This document shows, piece by piece, positions 7,842-18,013 of a stretch of DNA of 64,000 nt. The notes under the pieces are model-generated. The model was given only the letters and a program-made list of their open reading frames with translations, had not been told where the DNA came from and searched no databases. The stretch spans positions 124,001 through 188,000 of the forward strand of contig NZ_FNBZ01000001.1 of assembly GCF_900102525.1 (NCBI RefSeq). The letters are read 5' to 3'. How positions within the stretch are numbered: the stretch's first letter is position 1; each line of letters starts with the position of its first letter. Origin of the DNA: Allobosea robiniae (GTDB lineage: Bacteria; Pseudomonadota; Alphaproteobacteria; Rhizobiales; Beijerinckiaceae). The position numbers were made by a program, and so were the translations under genes.

Positions 7842-9671
7842 GTGAGTCCGATCGCCTATACCGGCATCATCGTCGCCATTACCGTGGTCCTGTTCGTCAC
7901 GAACAAGGTGCCTGTCGTGCTCGTCGCGATGGGCACGGCGCTCGGCCTCTGGGCGACCGGCGTGCTCACCCTGCCTCAGGCGCTCGCCGGGCTTGGTGAT
8001 CCCGCCGTCATCTTCATCGCCTCCCTGTTCGTCGTCAGCTCCGGGCTCGAGGTCACGGGCGTCACCGCCTGGGCCGGCCAGCTCCTGATCAAGGGGGCCG
8101 GAGAGGAAAGCCGGACGCGACTCCTGCTGCTCATGATGGGGCTGGTGTCCCTTCTGGTCGCGCTGATCAGCCTGAACGGTGCGGTCGCTGCGCTGCTGCC
8201 GGTCGTCGTCGTCACCGCCGTCCGCCTGCGACGCAACTCCTCGCAATTGCTGATGCCGCTGGTCTTCGCCGGACATGCCGGCTCAATGCTCGCTTTGACC
8301 GGCACACCGGTGAACGTGCTGGTTTCCGAAGCCGGGCTCGATGCCGGCGTCGGCGGTTTCGGCTTCTTCGAGTTCGCGCTGGCCGGCATCCCGCTGCTCG
8401 CCGGCACCATGGCGATCATCATCCTGTTCGGGGAGAAGCTTCTGCCCCAGCGCAACGGCGCGACCATGCCGGCCGATTTCAGCCGCCACGCCAGGACGCT
8501 GGTCGAGCAATACGGGCTGGCGAGCGGCGTCCATCAACTACGCGTCCGCGCGACCTGCCCCTATGTCGGGAAGCGCTCCGACGAAGTCGACCTCGGCACA
8601 TGGTCCGGGCTCCAGCTCGTTGCGGTTCAGGACGGCGACACGGCCGGGCCGCTGCGTCGCACGACGATCGCCGAGGGCGACCATCTGCTGCTGCGCGGCG
8701 ATGCCGAGGCCGCGGCCAATTTCGCGGCGCAGATGCACCTCGCGTTCCGCGAGGAAGGCGCGGGCGATGGCGAAGAAACCCTGTTCAACCGCCGCTCCGG
8801 CCTGGCCGAGGTGGTGATCCCGCCGCGCTCAGGCCTGATCGGCCAGACCGTGTTCCCCGGCATGGTCACCGAAAGCGGCGACCTGATCATCCTGGCCGTG
8901 CAACGCGGCGCGAGCGAGGCTCCGAACGCCGGCAAAACCAAGACGGCCGGCGTCGTGCTGCAGGCTGGCGACACCATGCTGCTGCAGGGCACCTGGAAGG
9001 CGCTCGACACCCATCTCGACGATCCCGACGTCCTCGTCGTCAGCTCCCCGGAACTGGTGCGGCGCCAGGCCGTGCCGATGGGTCCGGGCGCCAAGCAGGC
9101 GATCATCATCCTGTTCGCGATGGTCGTGATGCTGGCCACCGGCATCGTTCCGTCTGCCGTGGCGGGCCTGCTGGCGGCCGGTGCGATCATCCTCTGCGGC
9201 ATCATGACCGTCGAGCAATCCTACCGCGCGATCAGCTGGACGACCGTGATCCTCGTCGGCGCGATGATGCCGCTCTCGACCGCGATGATCCAGACCGGCG
9301 CGGCGAAGATGCTGGCCGACCACCTCGTCTCGATGGTGGGCGACGCCGGGCCGACCGCGCTGCTCGCAGGCCTGTTCGTCCTGACCGCGGTGCTGGGCCA
9401 GCTCATCAGCAACACCGCGACGGCGCTGATCGTCATCCCGATCGGCGTCGCCGCCGCCACCGCCATGGGCATCTCGCCGCGGCCGGTGCTGATGAGCACG
9501 GCGGTCGCCGCAGCCGGCGCCTTCCTGACGCCGATTGCGACGCCGACCAATCTGATGGTGATGGGACCAGGCGGCTACGTCTTCAGCGATTACTGGAAAC
9601 TCGGGTTGCCGCTGCTGATCTGGTTCTTCGTCGTGGCGGTCTTCATCGTGCCCCTGATCTGGCGCTTCTGA
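7842..9671 (+). CDS. SLC13/DASS-family permease with two RCK-C domains
   Basis: A 609-residue membrane protein. Hydrophobic segments at both ends (about residues 1-200 and 410-609) form a citrate transporter-like/ion-transporter core. They flank a soluble middle with two TrkA-C (RCK-C) domains, roughly residues 220-300 and 315-395. The core includes LISNTATALIVIPIG and FLTPIATPTNLMVMGPGGY, typical of the SLC13 ion-binding repeats. The start is GTG 7842, with AAGGAG 7 bases upstream. A weak hairpin (AGACCC/GGGTCT) lies between it and the peptidase gene. The transported ion may be a dicarboxylate, sulfate or similar; RCK-C domains suggest ligand gating from the cytosol. Confidence 0.87.
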   Translation: MSPIAYTGIIVAITVVLFVTNKVPVVLVAMGTALGLWATGVLTLPQALAGLGDPAVIFIASLFVVSSGLEVTGVTAWAGQLLIKGAGEESRTRLLLLMMGLVSLLVALISLNGAVAALLPVVVVTAVRLRRNSSQLLMPLVFAGHAGSMLALTGTPVNVLVSEAGLDAGVGGFGFFEFALAGIPLLAGTMAIIILFGEKLLPQRNGATMPADFSRHARTLVEQYGLASGVHQLRVRATCPYVGKRSDEVDLGTWSGLQLVAVQDGDTAGPLRRTTIAEGDHLLLRGDAEAAANFAAQMHLAFREEGAGDGEETLFNRRSGLAEVVIPPRSGLIGQTVFPGMVTESGDLIILAVQRGASEAPNAGKTKTAGVVLQAGDTMLLQGTWKALDTHLDDPDVLVVSSPELVRRQAVPMGPGAKQAIIILFAMVVMLATGIVPSAVAGLLAAGAIILCGIMTVEQSYRAISWTTVILVGAMMPLSTAMIQTGAAKMLADHLVSMVGDAGPTALLAGLFVLTAVLGQLISNTATALIVIPIGVAAATAMGISPRPVLMSTAVAAAGAFLTPIATPTNLMVMGPGGYVFSDYWKLGLPLLIWFFVVAVFIVPLIWRF

Positions 9672-9907
9672 ATTTTCGCAAGCAACCGAAGCGATGGCGG
9701 CACGCTCCTCTCGCTCTTTTAATTAGCCCTCGTCAATCAAAGGCACAGGCAGATCATCTTGCCGCTTCCACAAAAAACGAAGACACCGACTGGAGTTCGA
9801 TTACCGAACTCTGCTCCGATCGGGAACGATCGCGAGCATTGGCGTGGCAATGGTACTAGGAGCCATAGCTCCACCGAGCGCACATAACGATCAAGGTAAT
9901 TGACGAG

Positions 9908-10195
9908 ATGCAGATGGAACGCAGATCATTTTTGATTTCACTTGTCGGCGGCGTGCTGATTGCGGCGACAGCGAAGACGGCACCGGTCGAGGCACAATCC
10001 GCAGTGGCAACAAGCGCGCTCGACACGCTGGATGCCGAATTCACGCAAGGCCCGCCGCAGCCGCGGTCACCGGGCGCGGCTACCCTTCCCGCTCGGCCAG
10101 AAAATCCGCGGCCGCGCCGGAAGAACTGGCATCGCTATCGCCAGCGCAACCGCCGGCCGCTGCCCCCGCCGCCCCGGCACCGCGGGCGCCGCTGA
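9908..10195 (+). CDS. Small exported protein with Arg/Pro-rich tail
   Basis: A 95-residue protein with a Tat-like signal (ERRSFLISLVGGVLIAA) cleaved near residue 29. A short acidic patch LDTLDAEFTQ follows, and then a very basic tail rich in R, P and H. It resembles small alphaproteobacterial proteins sometimes labelled protamine-like modular proteins, for which I know no established function. The minus-strand gene at 10329-10610 has the same architecture. ATG 9914 is an alternative start. Confidence 0.55.
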   Translation: MQMERRSFLISLVGGVLIAATAKTAPVEAQSAVATSALDTLDAEFTQGPPQPRSPGAATLPARPENPRPRRKNWHRYRQRNRRPLPPPPRHRGRR

Positions 10196-10328
10196 CGGCA
10201 AATCGGAACAGCCGCTATCCCGTGTGCGGGAGCCAGCCCGTCAGACTCGTGGGCCTGCACTCGGGCGCGCCGCGCGCCACACAAGCAGGCGAGCCGATGT
10301 CAAATCCGGCTCCCATCGCGGAGACCTG

Positions 10329-10610
10329 TCAGGACGGCGAGGCTGGGCGTCGTGGCCGCACACGGCCCCGGGAGCGGCGAAGGCGCGGGGCACGCCATGG
10401 CTGGTTGTGCTGCCGGGGGCGAAACTGCCGCTTCCGATTATAGTACAGTTGCGGGCGTTGGCTGAATGCCACATCGACCTGGTCCAGCGCGCGCGCCGTC
10501 CCTTCTGGCAGCGCTGCCTCGCCTGTCGCGGCAGCGCCGATGGCAATGTCGAACAAAGCCGAACCGGCCAGCCCGAGAAGTCCAGACAGAACCAGCCGTC
10601 TGCTCACCAT
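10329..10610 (-). CDS. Small exported protein with Arg/Pro-rich tail (paralogue)
   Basis: A 93-residue protein with an N-terminal SRRLVLSGLLGLAG signal-like segment, an LDQVDVAFSQ patch and a tail with many R and P residues. The order of parts and the LD-x-x-D-x-x-F-x-Q core match the gene at 9908-10195, so I regard the two as divergent paralogues. They are convergent, with about 130 bp between their stops. AGGAGA lies 8 bases before ATG 10610, which supports this start over the longer frame to 10700. Function is unknown; the export signal and basic tail suggest envelope binding. Confidence 0.6.
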   Translation of the reverse strand: MVSRRLVLSGLLGLAGSALFDIAIGAAATGEAALPEGTARALDQVDVAFSQRPQLYYNRKRQFRPRQHNQPWRAPRLRRSRGRVRPRRPASPS

Positions 10611-10770
10611 ATCATGCTTCTCCTGCCACCAGCGCACCGGGCGCCAGCCCGACATATGCCCCAAGCCAATCCGGTCAGGTCTCTGCCCTCGGGCTCCCAA
10701 ACTCCCGTCAGGCGAAGCAAGGGGCCGTCATTCCCGACGATCGTCGGGCCAGCGGGCTTGTTTCAGAACG

Positions 10771-11037
10771 TCAAGGGCAGCGCGCCTCGAACACGCGCCC
10801 ATGGCGGTCACGATAAAGGCAGTTGTTCGGAGTGGTCGCCCGGCCAATCACGGCGCCCGTGACACCGCCCACAGCGGCACCGATCGCCGCTCCACGCCCA
10901 CCTCCCGCAATGCCGCCAACGATGGCACCGGTCCCAGCGCCAATGGCCGCACCGCCGAGGGTCCGCTGATCGGCAGAATTGGCATTGCACCCCGCAAGAG
11001 CCAAGCCGATGACGAAGACTGCAATTTTCGCGCGCAT
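10771..11037 (-). CDS. Glycine-zipper outer-membrane lipoprotein
   Basis: An 88-residue protein. The signal peptide ends in the lipobox LAGC at residue 17. A glycine-zipper region follows, with repeated GxxxG spacing (GGAAIGAGTGAIVGGIAGGG and on to about residue 65). A short C-terminal part carries two cysteines (NCLYRD and EARC). Such small lipoproteins belong to the YMGG-like or SlyB/OsmB-like groups, which insert in or brace the outer membrane. It is monocistronic. Confidence 0.78.
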   Translation of the reverse strand: MRAKIAVFVIGLALAGCNANSADQRTLGGAAIGAGTGAIVGGIAGGGRGAAIGAAVGGVTGAVIGRATTPNNCLYRDRHGRVFEARCP

Positions 11038-11673
11038 CCCTGTCCGTCCTTCTCAAAATAAATGGGCCTTCGGCTTCGCAAGAAGCGGGTCCCACAATGG
11101 TGGAACGCCATCGCAAGCGATCTTCCGAGACTGCCGCAAGCCTAGGCTGCGCAACCGAAAATGCATCCGCAGAGAATCTCAGGGCCTGTACTCAACATCC
11201 CAACCTGTCCCCCGGCCTGCTGACGGCTTCATGGACCTGGCGGTTAGGCTGATGCAGCCGATCGTCGAGTGCCTGCAAACCACGTCGTCAAGCTCGGCTT
11301 GCGAACGCCCACGGGATCGAGTTCCGAAAGGCTCTCTATCGGTATCATCCGTAGTTTGGTTGTGAGGTCGGCGTTCATGGCATCGTCAGTGCGACGGCGC
11401 GCGTTTCCGCTACGCGGTGGCCAGCATCCATGGGGTGACGCCGTTGTCGGCGATGAGTTTCTGGAACTGTCCGCTGGCGCACTGCGCTGGAGGTGACCCG
11501 GATTCAGAAGACCTACAGCCCGGTCAACATCGCCACCGTCCGTGACGTCGATTCCAGCCGTCGCCAAGGGCGCGCCAAACTCAGAAAGAACAAACCGATG
11601 CGTAAAGTGTAATGAGCCTGCGCCGGAAAGTGCAATGACCGGGCGGCCAAGCAAGCTAAGGCTTTGATTTATA
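11038..11673. other. 636 bp gap without a supported gene
   Basis: No frame here has convincing codon use or a recognisable product. Two near-identical 12-mers, AAAGTGTAATGA at 11604-11615 and AAAGTGCAATGA at 11627-11638, lie 23 bp apart just before tRNA-Asp. A short minus-strand stretch near 11410-11480 (QFQKLIADNGVTPWM) faintly recalls transposase text. The gap may be the worn remnant of a mobile element, but nothing confirms it. Confidence 0.3.
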
Positions 11674-11750
11674 TGGCGCGGGCGACGGGGCTCGAACCCG
11701 CGACCTCCGGCGTGACAGGCCGGCACTCTAACCAACTGAGCTACGCCCGC
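11674..11750 (-). tRNA. tRNA-Asp (GUC)
   Basis: A 77-base tRNA with encoded CCA. The acceptor stem pairs GCGGGCG (11750-11744) with CGCCCGC (11684-11678), with discriminator G. The D-arm has AGCTCAGTTGG and the T-arm GGTTCGAGCCC. The anticodon loop CTGTCAC gives anticodon GTC, reading GAC and GAT. Confidence 0.97.
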
Positions 11751-11869
11751 GCAGGGCGGCTGGGGCATTCGCCGTCAGCGACGTGGTGAGTATTGCCCCC
11801 GACCGGAAGTGTCAAGCGAGTGACGCCGGCAAAATCGCATCTGGGGAAAATTATCCTCGCCCTCTCCTA

Positions 11870-12334
11870 TCACTCGGCTGCGTCACCCTCGTTCCATGGC
11901 GATGCCAGGCAGGGATCGAGCAGGACGTGGCGGCTGTCCTGGCGGTTATATCCGCCGCGCAGGACTGCCTTGTCGCCCAGCTTCAGGTCGCCGGCGCCAT
12001 AGGTCACGCACAGAACCCGGACACCCGGTGCGGCACAGACCGCGACATACCAAAGCGCACCGTCCGTCCGGATGAGACTCACCGTTCCCGCGATCGCCAT
12101 GTCGACACGCGAATCGCGTGGCACCGAATCCGGGAGCTGCGCCGCGATGCTCTCGCAGCTCGCCGGCTTGCCGGGCTGCTCCGGATGGGAAAAGGCCGGA
12201 CGATCGACGAAGAAGGAATCGGGCAGGAGCGACTGCGCCGCAGCCTGCCCTGCAGCGAGGACGAGGCCGAGGCAGGTGCCTGCCAGTACGCAACGCAGGA
12301 CGGGACGAGAACGGGTCAAGCGGCTGATCTCCAT
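11870..12334 (-). CDS. Secreted hypothetical protein
   Basis: A 154-residue protein with a signal peptide (hydrophobic stretch about residues 12-30, cleavage after GQAAA). The mature part has four cysteines (SCESIAAQ, AVCAAPG, VLCVTYG, DPCLASP), which suggests disulfides in the periplasm. I do not recognise the family. ATG 12334 gives a clean signal peptide; the frame is open upstream to 12382. It lies alone between tRNA-Asp and tRNA-Val. Confidence 0.6.
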   Translation of the reverse strand: MEISRLTRSRPVLRCVLAGTCLGLVLAAGQAAAQSLLPDSFFVDRPAFSHPEQPGKPASCESIAAQLPDSVPRDSRVDMAIAGTVSLIRTDGALWYVAVCAAPGVRVLCVTYGAGDLKLGDKAVLRGGYNRQDSRHVLLDPCLASPWNEGDAAE

Positions 12335-12450
12335 GAGCCCGGCAGGGTGACGATGAAGATGGCGGAATTCGGCCGTCCGCAAGCCTTGGCAAGACGCTCG
12401 CCCGACAATGCTTGCGATGCGGCGGCCGAGGCCTTAAAGGCGACCGCGAG

Positions 12451-12526
12451 GGGCGGTTAGCTCAGTTGGTAGAGCATCTCGTTTACACCGAGAGGGTCGG
12501 CGGTTCGAGCCCGTCACCGCCCACCA
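12451..12526 (+). tRNA. tRNA-Val (UAC)
   Basis: A 76-base tRNA with encoded CCA. The acceptor stem pairs GGGCGGT (12451-12457) with ACCGCCC (12516-12522), with discriminator A. The anticodon stem-loop CTCG-TTTACAC-CGAG gives anticodon TAC. A T-arm GGTTCGAGCCC is present. Confidence 0.97.
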
Positions 12527-12563
12527 GATCCATCAGGCAGCTGCCGTCGCAGCCTGTTGGTCG

Positions 12564-12776
12564 CTAATCAGCTCGCTCCGCACGTCGCCTGGCCGCGGCG
12601 TCGAGCCGGGCGACACGGCGGATCGCTTCTTCGACATCAACCGAACCGGCCAGCTTCAGCGGATTCAGCGGATGATCCGCCTCCGCCAGCGCCCGACGTA
12701 CCGGCGCGGGCAGGCTATCGAATGCAGCCCATCCATCCGGTTTCGGCCTGCGTTTCGGAAGCCGTCGCAGCTTCAT
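12564..12776 (-). CDS. Small basic protein, DUF6525-like
   Basis: A 70-residue basic protein. The segment WAAFDSLPAPVRRALAEA with a following NPLKLA resembles small alphaproteobacterial DUF6525 proteins; I cannot test this further. There is no signal peptide or membrane segment. I chose ATG 12776, with AGAGGG just upstream, over the open extension to 12842. It is located downstream of lon, where many related genomes carry hupB. Confidence 0.5.
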   Translation of the reverse strand: MKLRRLPKRRPKPDGWAAFDSLPAPVRRALAEADHPLNPLKLAGSVDVEEAIRRVARLDAAARRRAERAD

Positions 12777-12860
12777 GGCCCTCTGATCGAACTGCCTGCG
12801 GAGAAGCAGGCTTAAAATGAACCTGAGCGGGCATTGCGGCAATGACCGCCCTTAACGCCC

Positions 12861-12893
12861 AAAAGAAAACCGCCGGCGCTTGCGCGCCGGCGG
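12861..12893 (-). terminator. Rho-independent terminator of lon
   Basis: On the minus strand a 10 bp GC stem (CCGCCGGCGC with GCGCCGGCGG) closes a 4-base loop and is followed by TTTTCTTTT. It begins 23 bases after the lon stop codon. Confidence 0.85.
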
Positions 12894-12915
12894 CTCCTGT
12901 TTCCGAGGCCGGAAA

Positions 12916-15342
12916 TCAGTGGGCGACGAGGCCCGCCGCGTCGTCGTCCGCGCCCTTGGGCGGCACGGCCTTGAGATCCTCTTCCCAGACGATCGGAACC
13001 GGCTGGCGGGTCAGCGCATGCTGGAGAACCTGCTCCATACGCGCGACCGGGATGATCTCCATGCCGTCCTTCACCGACTTCGGCAGGTCGATCAGGTCCT
13101 TGGCGTTCTCCTCGGGGATCAGCACCTTCTTGATGCCGCCGCGAAGTGCCGCCAGGAGCTTCTCCTTCAGACCGCCGATCGGCAGCACCCTGCCCCGCAG
13201 CGTGACCTCGCCGGTCATGGCGACGTCCCGGTTGGTCGGGATGCCCGTCAGGATCGAGACGATGGTGGTCGCCATCGCGATACCGGCCGACGGGCCGTCC
13301 TTCGGGGTCGCCCCCTCGGGAACGTGGACGTGGATGTCGCGCCGGTCGAAGAGCGGCGGCTCGATGCCGAAATCGACGGCCCGCGAGCGGACATAGGACG
13401 CCGCCGCCGAGATCGATTCCTTCATCACGTCGCGCAGGTTGCCGGTGACGGTCATGCGGCCCTTGCCGGGCACCATGACGCCCTCGATCGTCAGCAACTC
13501 GCCGCCGACCTCGGTCCAGGCCAGACCAGTGACGACACCGACCTGATCCTCCGTCTCCGCCATGCCGTAGCGATAGCGCGGCGGGCCCAGATACTCCTCG
13601 AGCAACGGCTCGTTGACCACGACCTTGGCCTTCTTGCCGAGCACGATATCCTTCACGCCCTTGCGGACCGTGTTGGAGAGCTCGCGCTCGAGGTTGCGGA
13701 CGCCGGCCTCGCGGGTATAGCGCCGCACCAGCGTCTGCACGGCCTCGTCCGTGATCGACCACTCCTTGCCGCTCAGCCCATGCTTCTTGATCGCATTCGG
13801 GATCAGGTGCTTGCGGGCGATCTCCGTCTTCTCTTCCTCGGTGTAGCCGGCGATGCGGATCACCTCCATCCGGTCCAGCAGGGCCGGCGGGATGTTCAGC
13901 GTGTTCGCCGTCGTCACGAACATCACGTTCGACAGGTCGTAGTCGACCTCGAGGTAATGGTCGTTGAAGGTCGAGTTCTGCTCGGGATCGAGCACCTCCA
14001 GAAGGGCCGCCGAGGGATCGCCACGGAAGTCCTGGCCCATCTTGTCGATCTCGTCGAGCAGGATGAGCGGGTTGGAGGTCTTGGCCTTCTTCATCGACTG
14101 GATGATCTTGCCGGGCATCGAGCCGATATAGGTGCGGCGGTGACCGCGGATCTCGGCCTCGTCACGCACGCCGCCGAGCGACATGCGCACGAACTCACGG
14201 CCGGTCGCCTTGGCGATCGACTTGCCGAGCGAGGTCTTGCCGACGCCCGGAGGGCCGACGAGGCACAGGATCGGACCGGCGAGCTTGTTGGCGCGCTGCT
14301 GCACGGCGAGATATTCGACGATGCGGTCCTTGACCTTGTCGAGGCCGAAATGATCGTCGTCGAGCACCAGCTGGGCGGCGTTGAGATCCTTCTTGATCTT
14401 CGAGCGCTTCCCCCACGGGATGCCGAGCATCCAGTCGAGATAGTTGCGCACCACGGTCGCTTCCGCGGACATCGGCGACATCTGGCGCAGCTTCTTCAGC
14501 TCGGCCGTCGCCTTGTCGCGGGCTTCCTTGGTCAGCTTGGTCTGGGCGATGCGCTCCTCCAGCTCGGCCAGCTCGTCGCGGCCTTCATCGCCGTCGCCGA
14601 GCTCCTTCTGGATCGCCTTCATCTGCTCGTTGAGATAGTACTCGCGCTGGGTCTTCTCCATCTGGCGCTTGACGCGCGAGCGGATGCGCTTCTCGACCTG
14701 CAGCACGGACATCTCGCTCTCCATGAGCGACAGGACCTTCTCCAGGCGATGGGCGACGTTGGTGATCTCCAGCACGCCCTGGCGATCAGCGATCTTGACC
14801 GCGAGATGCGAGGCGACGGTATCGGCGAGCTTGGTCGGCTCGTCGATCTGCGTGACCGCAGCGACGATCTCGCCCGAGATCTTCTTGTTGAGCTTCACAT
14901 AGCTCTCGAACTCGCTGACGACCGAACGGGCGAGCGCCTCGACCTCGACCTTCTTGCCTTCTTCCTCGGCAAGGCCGGTGGCCTCAGCCTCGTAGAAGGA
15001 TTCGCTCGCCGAATAGGACGAGGCCTTGGCACGGCCGACGCCCTCGACCAGCACCTTCACGGTGGAATCGGGCAGTTTCAGAAGCTGCAGCACGCGGGCG
15101 AGCGTGCCGATCTCGTAGATCTCGTCGGGCTGCGGGTCATCGTCGCCGGCGTTCTTCTGGGTCGCCAGCAGGATCAGCCCGTCCGTCTTCACCACTTCCT
15201 CAAGCGCGCGGATGGACTTCTCGCGGCCGACGAAGAGCGGGACGATCATGTGGGGGAAAACGACGATGTCGCGCAAAGGCAGTACCGGGAAGGTGCCGGC
15301 CTCGCCTGGGACGAAGGGAGCGCGTGGCGTCGAGCCAGTCAT
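12916..15342 (-). CDS. lon: ATP-dependent protease Lon
   Basis: An 808-residue cytosolic hexameric protease that degrades misfolded and regulatory proteins. The N-terminal substrate-binding domain starts at [15 protein letters not shown]. The AAA+ module has Walker A GPPGVGKT near residue 365 and Walker [10 protein letters not shown]. The C-terminal protease domain has the catalytic Ser in DGPSAGIAM near residue 685, with the partner Lys about 40 residues later. AAAGGA lies before ATG 15342; the frame is open upstream to 15582, but that part is not Lon-like. It follows clpX on the same strand, separated by a terminator, so it has its own promoter. Confidence 0.98.
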   Translation of the reverse strand: MTGSTPRAPFVPGEAGTFPVLPLRDIVVFPHMIVPLFVGREKSIRALEEVVKTDGLILLATQKNAGDDDPQPDEIYEIGTLARVLQLLKLPDSTVKVLVEGVGRAKASSYSASESFYEAEATGLAEEEGKKVEVEALARSVVSEFESYVKLNKKISGEIVAAVTQIDEPTKLADTVASHLAVKIADRQGVLEITNVAHRLEKVLSLMESEMSVLQVEKRIRSRVKRQMEKTQREYYLNEQMKAIQKELGDGDEGRDELAELEERIAQTKLTKEARDKATAELKKLRQMSPMSAEATVVRNYLDWMLGIPWGKRSKIKKDLNAAQLVLDDDHFGLDKVKDRIVEYLAVQQRANKLAGPILCLVGPPGVGKTSLGKSIAKATGREFVRMSLGGVRDEAEIRGHRRTYIGSMPGKIIQSMKKAKTSNPLILLDEIDKMGQDFRGDPSAALLEVLDPEQNSTFNDHYLEVDYDLSNVMFVTTANTLNIPPALLDRMEVIRIAGYTEEEKTEIARKHLIPNAIKKHGLSGKEWSITDEAVQTLVRRYTREAGVRNLERELSNTVRKGVKDIVLGKKAKVVVNEPLLEEYLGPPRYRYGMAETEDQVGVVTGLAWTEVGGELLTIEGVMVPGKGRMTVTGNLRDVMKESISAAASYVRSRAVDFGIEPPLFDRRDIHVHVPEGATPKDGPSAGIAMATTIVSILTGIPTNRDVAMTGEVTLRGRVLPIGGLKEKLLAALRGGIKKVLIPEENAKDLIDLPKSVKDGMEIIPVARMEQVLQHALTRQPVPIVWEEDLKAVPPKGADDDAAGLVAH

Positions 15343-15479
15343 GGCAATTCCTTTGCAGTTGCGCCCGGCGGACCCCCGAGATGGGCGGAACGATCGGACG
15401 TGTGCGGCCGAGGCGACCATTCGCCTCCCCGCCCTCGCGCATCGCACCCTCCAAGGCATGCGACTCTCGCAAGTGCACC

Positions 15480-15510
15480 TAAAGTGGAGACTTCCTCGCC
15501 GGCTTTCAAG
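15480..15510 (-). promoter_or_regulatory. Candidate lon promoter (heat-shock-like)
   Basis: On the minus strand CTTGAA (15510-15505) is followed, after 18 bases, by CACTTTA (15486-15480). The CTTGAA element matches the -35 of alphaproteobacterial RpoH promoters, and Lon is a known heat-shock gene. The -10 match is only moderate, so this is tentative. Confidence 0.35.
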
Positions 15511-15637
15511 CGAGGTATCCGGCCCATGCACCGCTGTCCTGCAACGGACGAGGGACGGATGCCGCGAGAAGAGGTGGTTCAATCTCGCGCAGGGCTGTTG
15601 CGATGCGAAACCGCGAGCGGCCCATGCCCATCACAAC

Positions 15638-15663
15638 GCAAAACGCGCGCCAAGGGCGCGCGT
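15638..15663 (-). terminator. Rho-independent terminator of clpX
   Basis: On the minus strand ACGCGCGCC (15663-15655) pairs with GGCGCGCGT (15651-15643) across a 3-base loop, followed by TTTGCG. It lies 25 bases past the clpX stop codon and separates clpX from lon. Confidence 0.75.
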
Positions 15664-15687
15664 CCTGTTGTCGCATTGCAGGAAAGG

Positions 15688-16959
<1,272 letters not shown>

Positions 16960-17226
16960 CGTCCATCTCCAGTTCGGGAGCCGGGAGCCGCATCGCCAGT
17001 GGCGGATGCAGCCGTCGTCTCTCCGTCATATCTAAGCGCTCAGATCACGATGATTAGGTTAACGGCCCGTTCCGGTACATTCGGATACGCAGGGCCGGCC
17101 CAAGCCGGATCAGATTGGAGCGCTCGTCCGCTCACCCCCGGCCCCATGCAAACACGGGGCCGATCCTCAATGCAATATGGGGGCTCCGGAAGGCCGGGCC
17201 AACCCACAGGATCGCGAGCGCCGCGA

Positions 17227-17850
17227 TCAGGCCTCGGGCTCGGCGCGGCGCTCCATGACCTTGTCGATCAGGCCGAAATCGCGGGCCTGCTCGGCGGTCA
17301 TGAAATTGTCGCGCTCCAGCGCGGCGACGATGTCCTCGTAGGGACGCCCGGTATGCTTCACGTAGATTTCGTTCAGCCGCTTCTTCAGGCTCTCGACTTC
17401 CCGGGCGTGGATCAGGATGTCGGTGACCTGGCCCTGATAGCCGCCGGAGGGCTGGTGAACCATGATGCGCGCGTTCGGCAGGGCGAAGCGCATGTCCTTG
17501 GCGCCGGCCGTCAGCAGCAGCGAGCCCATCGAGGCGGCCTGGCCGATGCAGACGGTGGTCACCGGGCAGCGGATCAGCTGCATGGTGTCGTAGATCGAGA
17601 GGCCGGACGTCACCACGCCGCCGGGCGAGTTGATGTAGAAGGAGATTTCCTTCTTGGGGTTCTCGGCCTCGAGGAACAGGAGCTGCGCCACGATCAGCGA
17701 CGCCGAGTAATCCTCGACCGGGCCGGTCAGGAAGATGATGCGCTCGCGCAGCAGGCGCGAATAGATGTCGAAGGCGCGTTCACCGCGGCTCGACTGCTCG
17801 ACCACCATCGGGACGAGATTGTTGTAGGTCTCGAGCGGATCGCGAAGCAT
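17227..17850 (-). CDS. clpP: ATP-dependent Clp protease proteolytic subunit ClpP
   Basis: A 207-residue serine protease that forms the double-heptamer chamber used by ClpX and ClpA. The catalytic triad is Ser107 (GQAASMGS), His132 (MVHQPSGG) and Asp181 (LERDNFM). The N-terminus begins directly with a short [19 protein letters not shown] segment, which is a typical brief propeptide. It follows tig after about 160 bp that include the tig terminator. Confidence 0.98.
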   Translation of the reverse strand: MLRDPLETYNNLVPMVVEQSSRGERAFDIYSRLLRERIIFLTGPVEDYSASLIVAQLLFLEAENPKKEISFYINSPGGVVTSGLSIYDTMQLIRCPVTTVCIGQAASMGSLLLTAGAKDMRFALPNARIMVHQPSGGYQGQVTDILIHAREVESLKKRLNEIYVKHTGRPYEDIVAALERDNFMTAEQARDFGLIDKVMERRAEPEA

Positions 17851-17944
17851 GGATCTGTCCTTGAGGTGGAGCGCTGGGGAAGCCAGCGAGATGTCGAATC
17901 AGCGGTGTCTAGGCAGACACTCACTTAAGCACGGCAGTCGCGGC

Positions 17945-17984
17945 TGAAAAGGGAAGCGCCGCCGGTCGCGAAGGCCGGCGGCGC
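17945..17984 (-). terminator. Rho-independent terminator of tig
   Basis: On the minus strand GCGCCGCCGG and CCGGCGGCGC form a 10 bp stem (17984-17975 with 17965-17956), followed by TTCCCTTTTC. It begins 30 bases after the tig stop codon. Confidence 0.75.
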
Positions 17985-18013
17985 GATAGCTGTCGTTAAG
18001 GTTGCCGTGAGGC

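Noticed and set aside
11244..11768. Minus-strand frame of 174 codons covering tRNA-Asp
   Set aside because: It reads through the complete tRNA-Asp gene and has no coding signature; the start lies in tRNA-flanking DNA.
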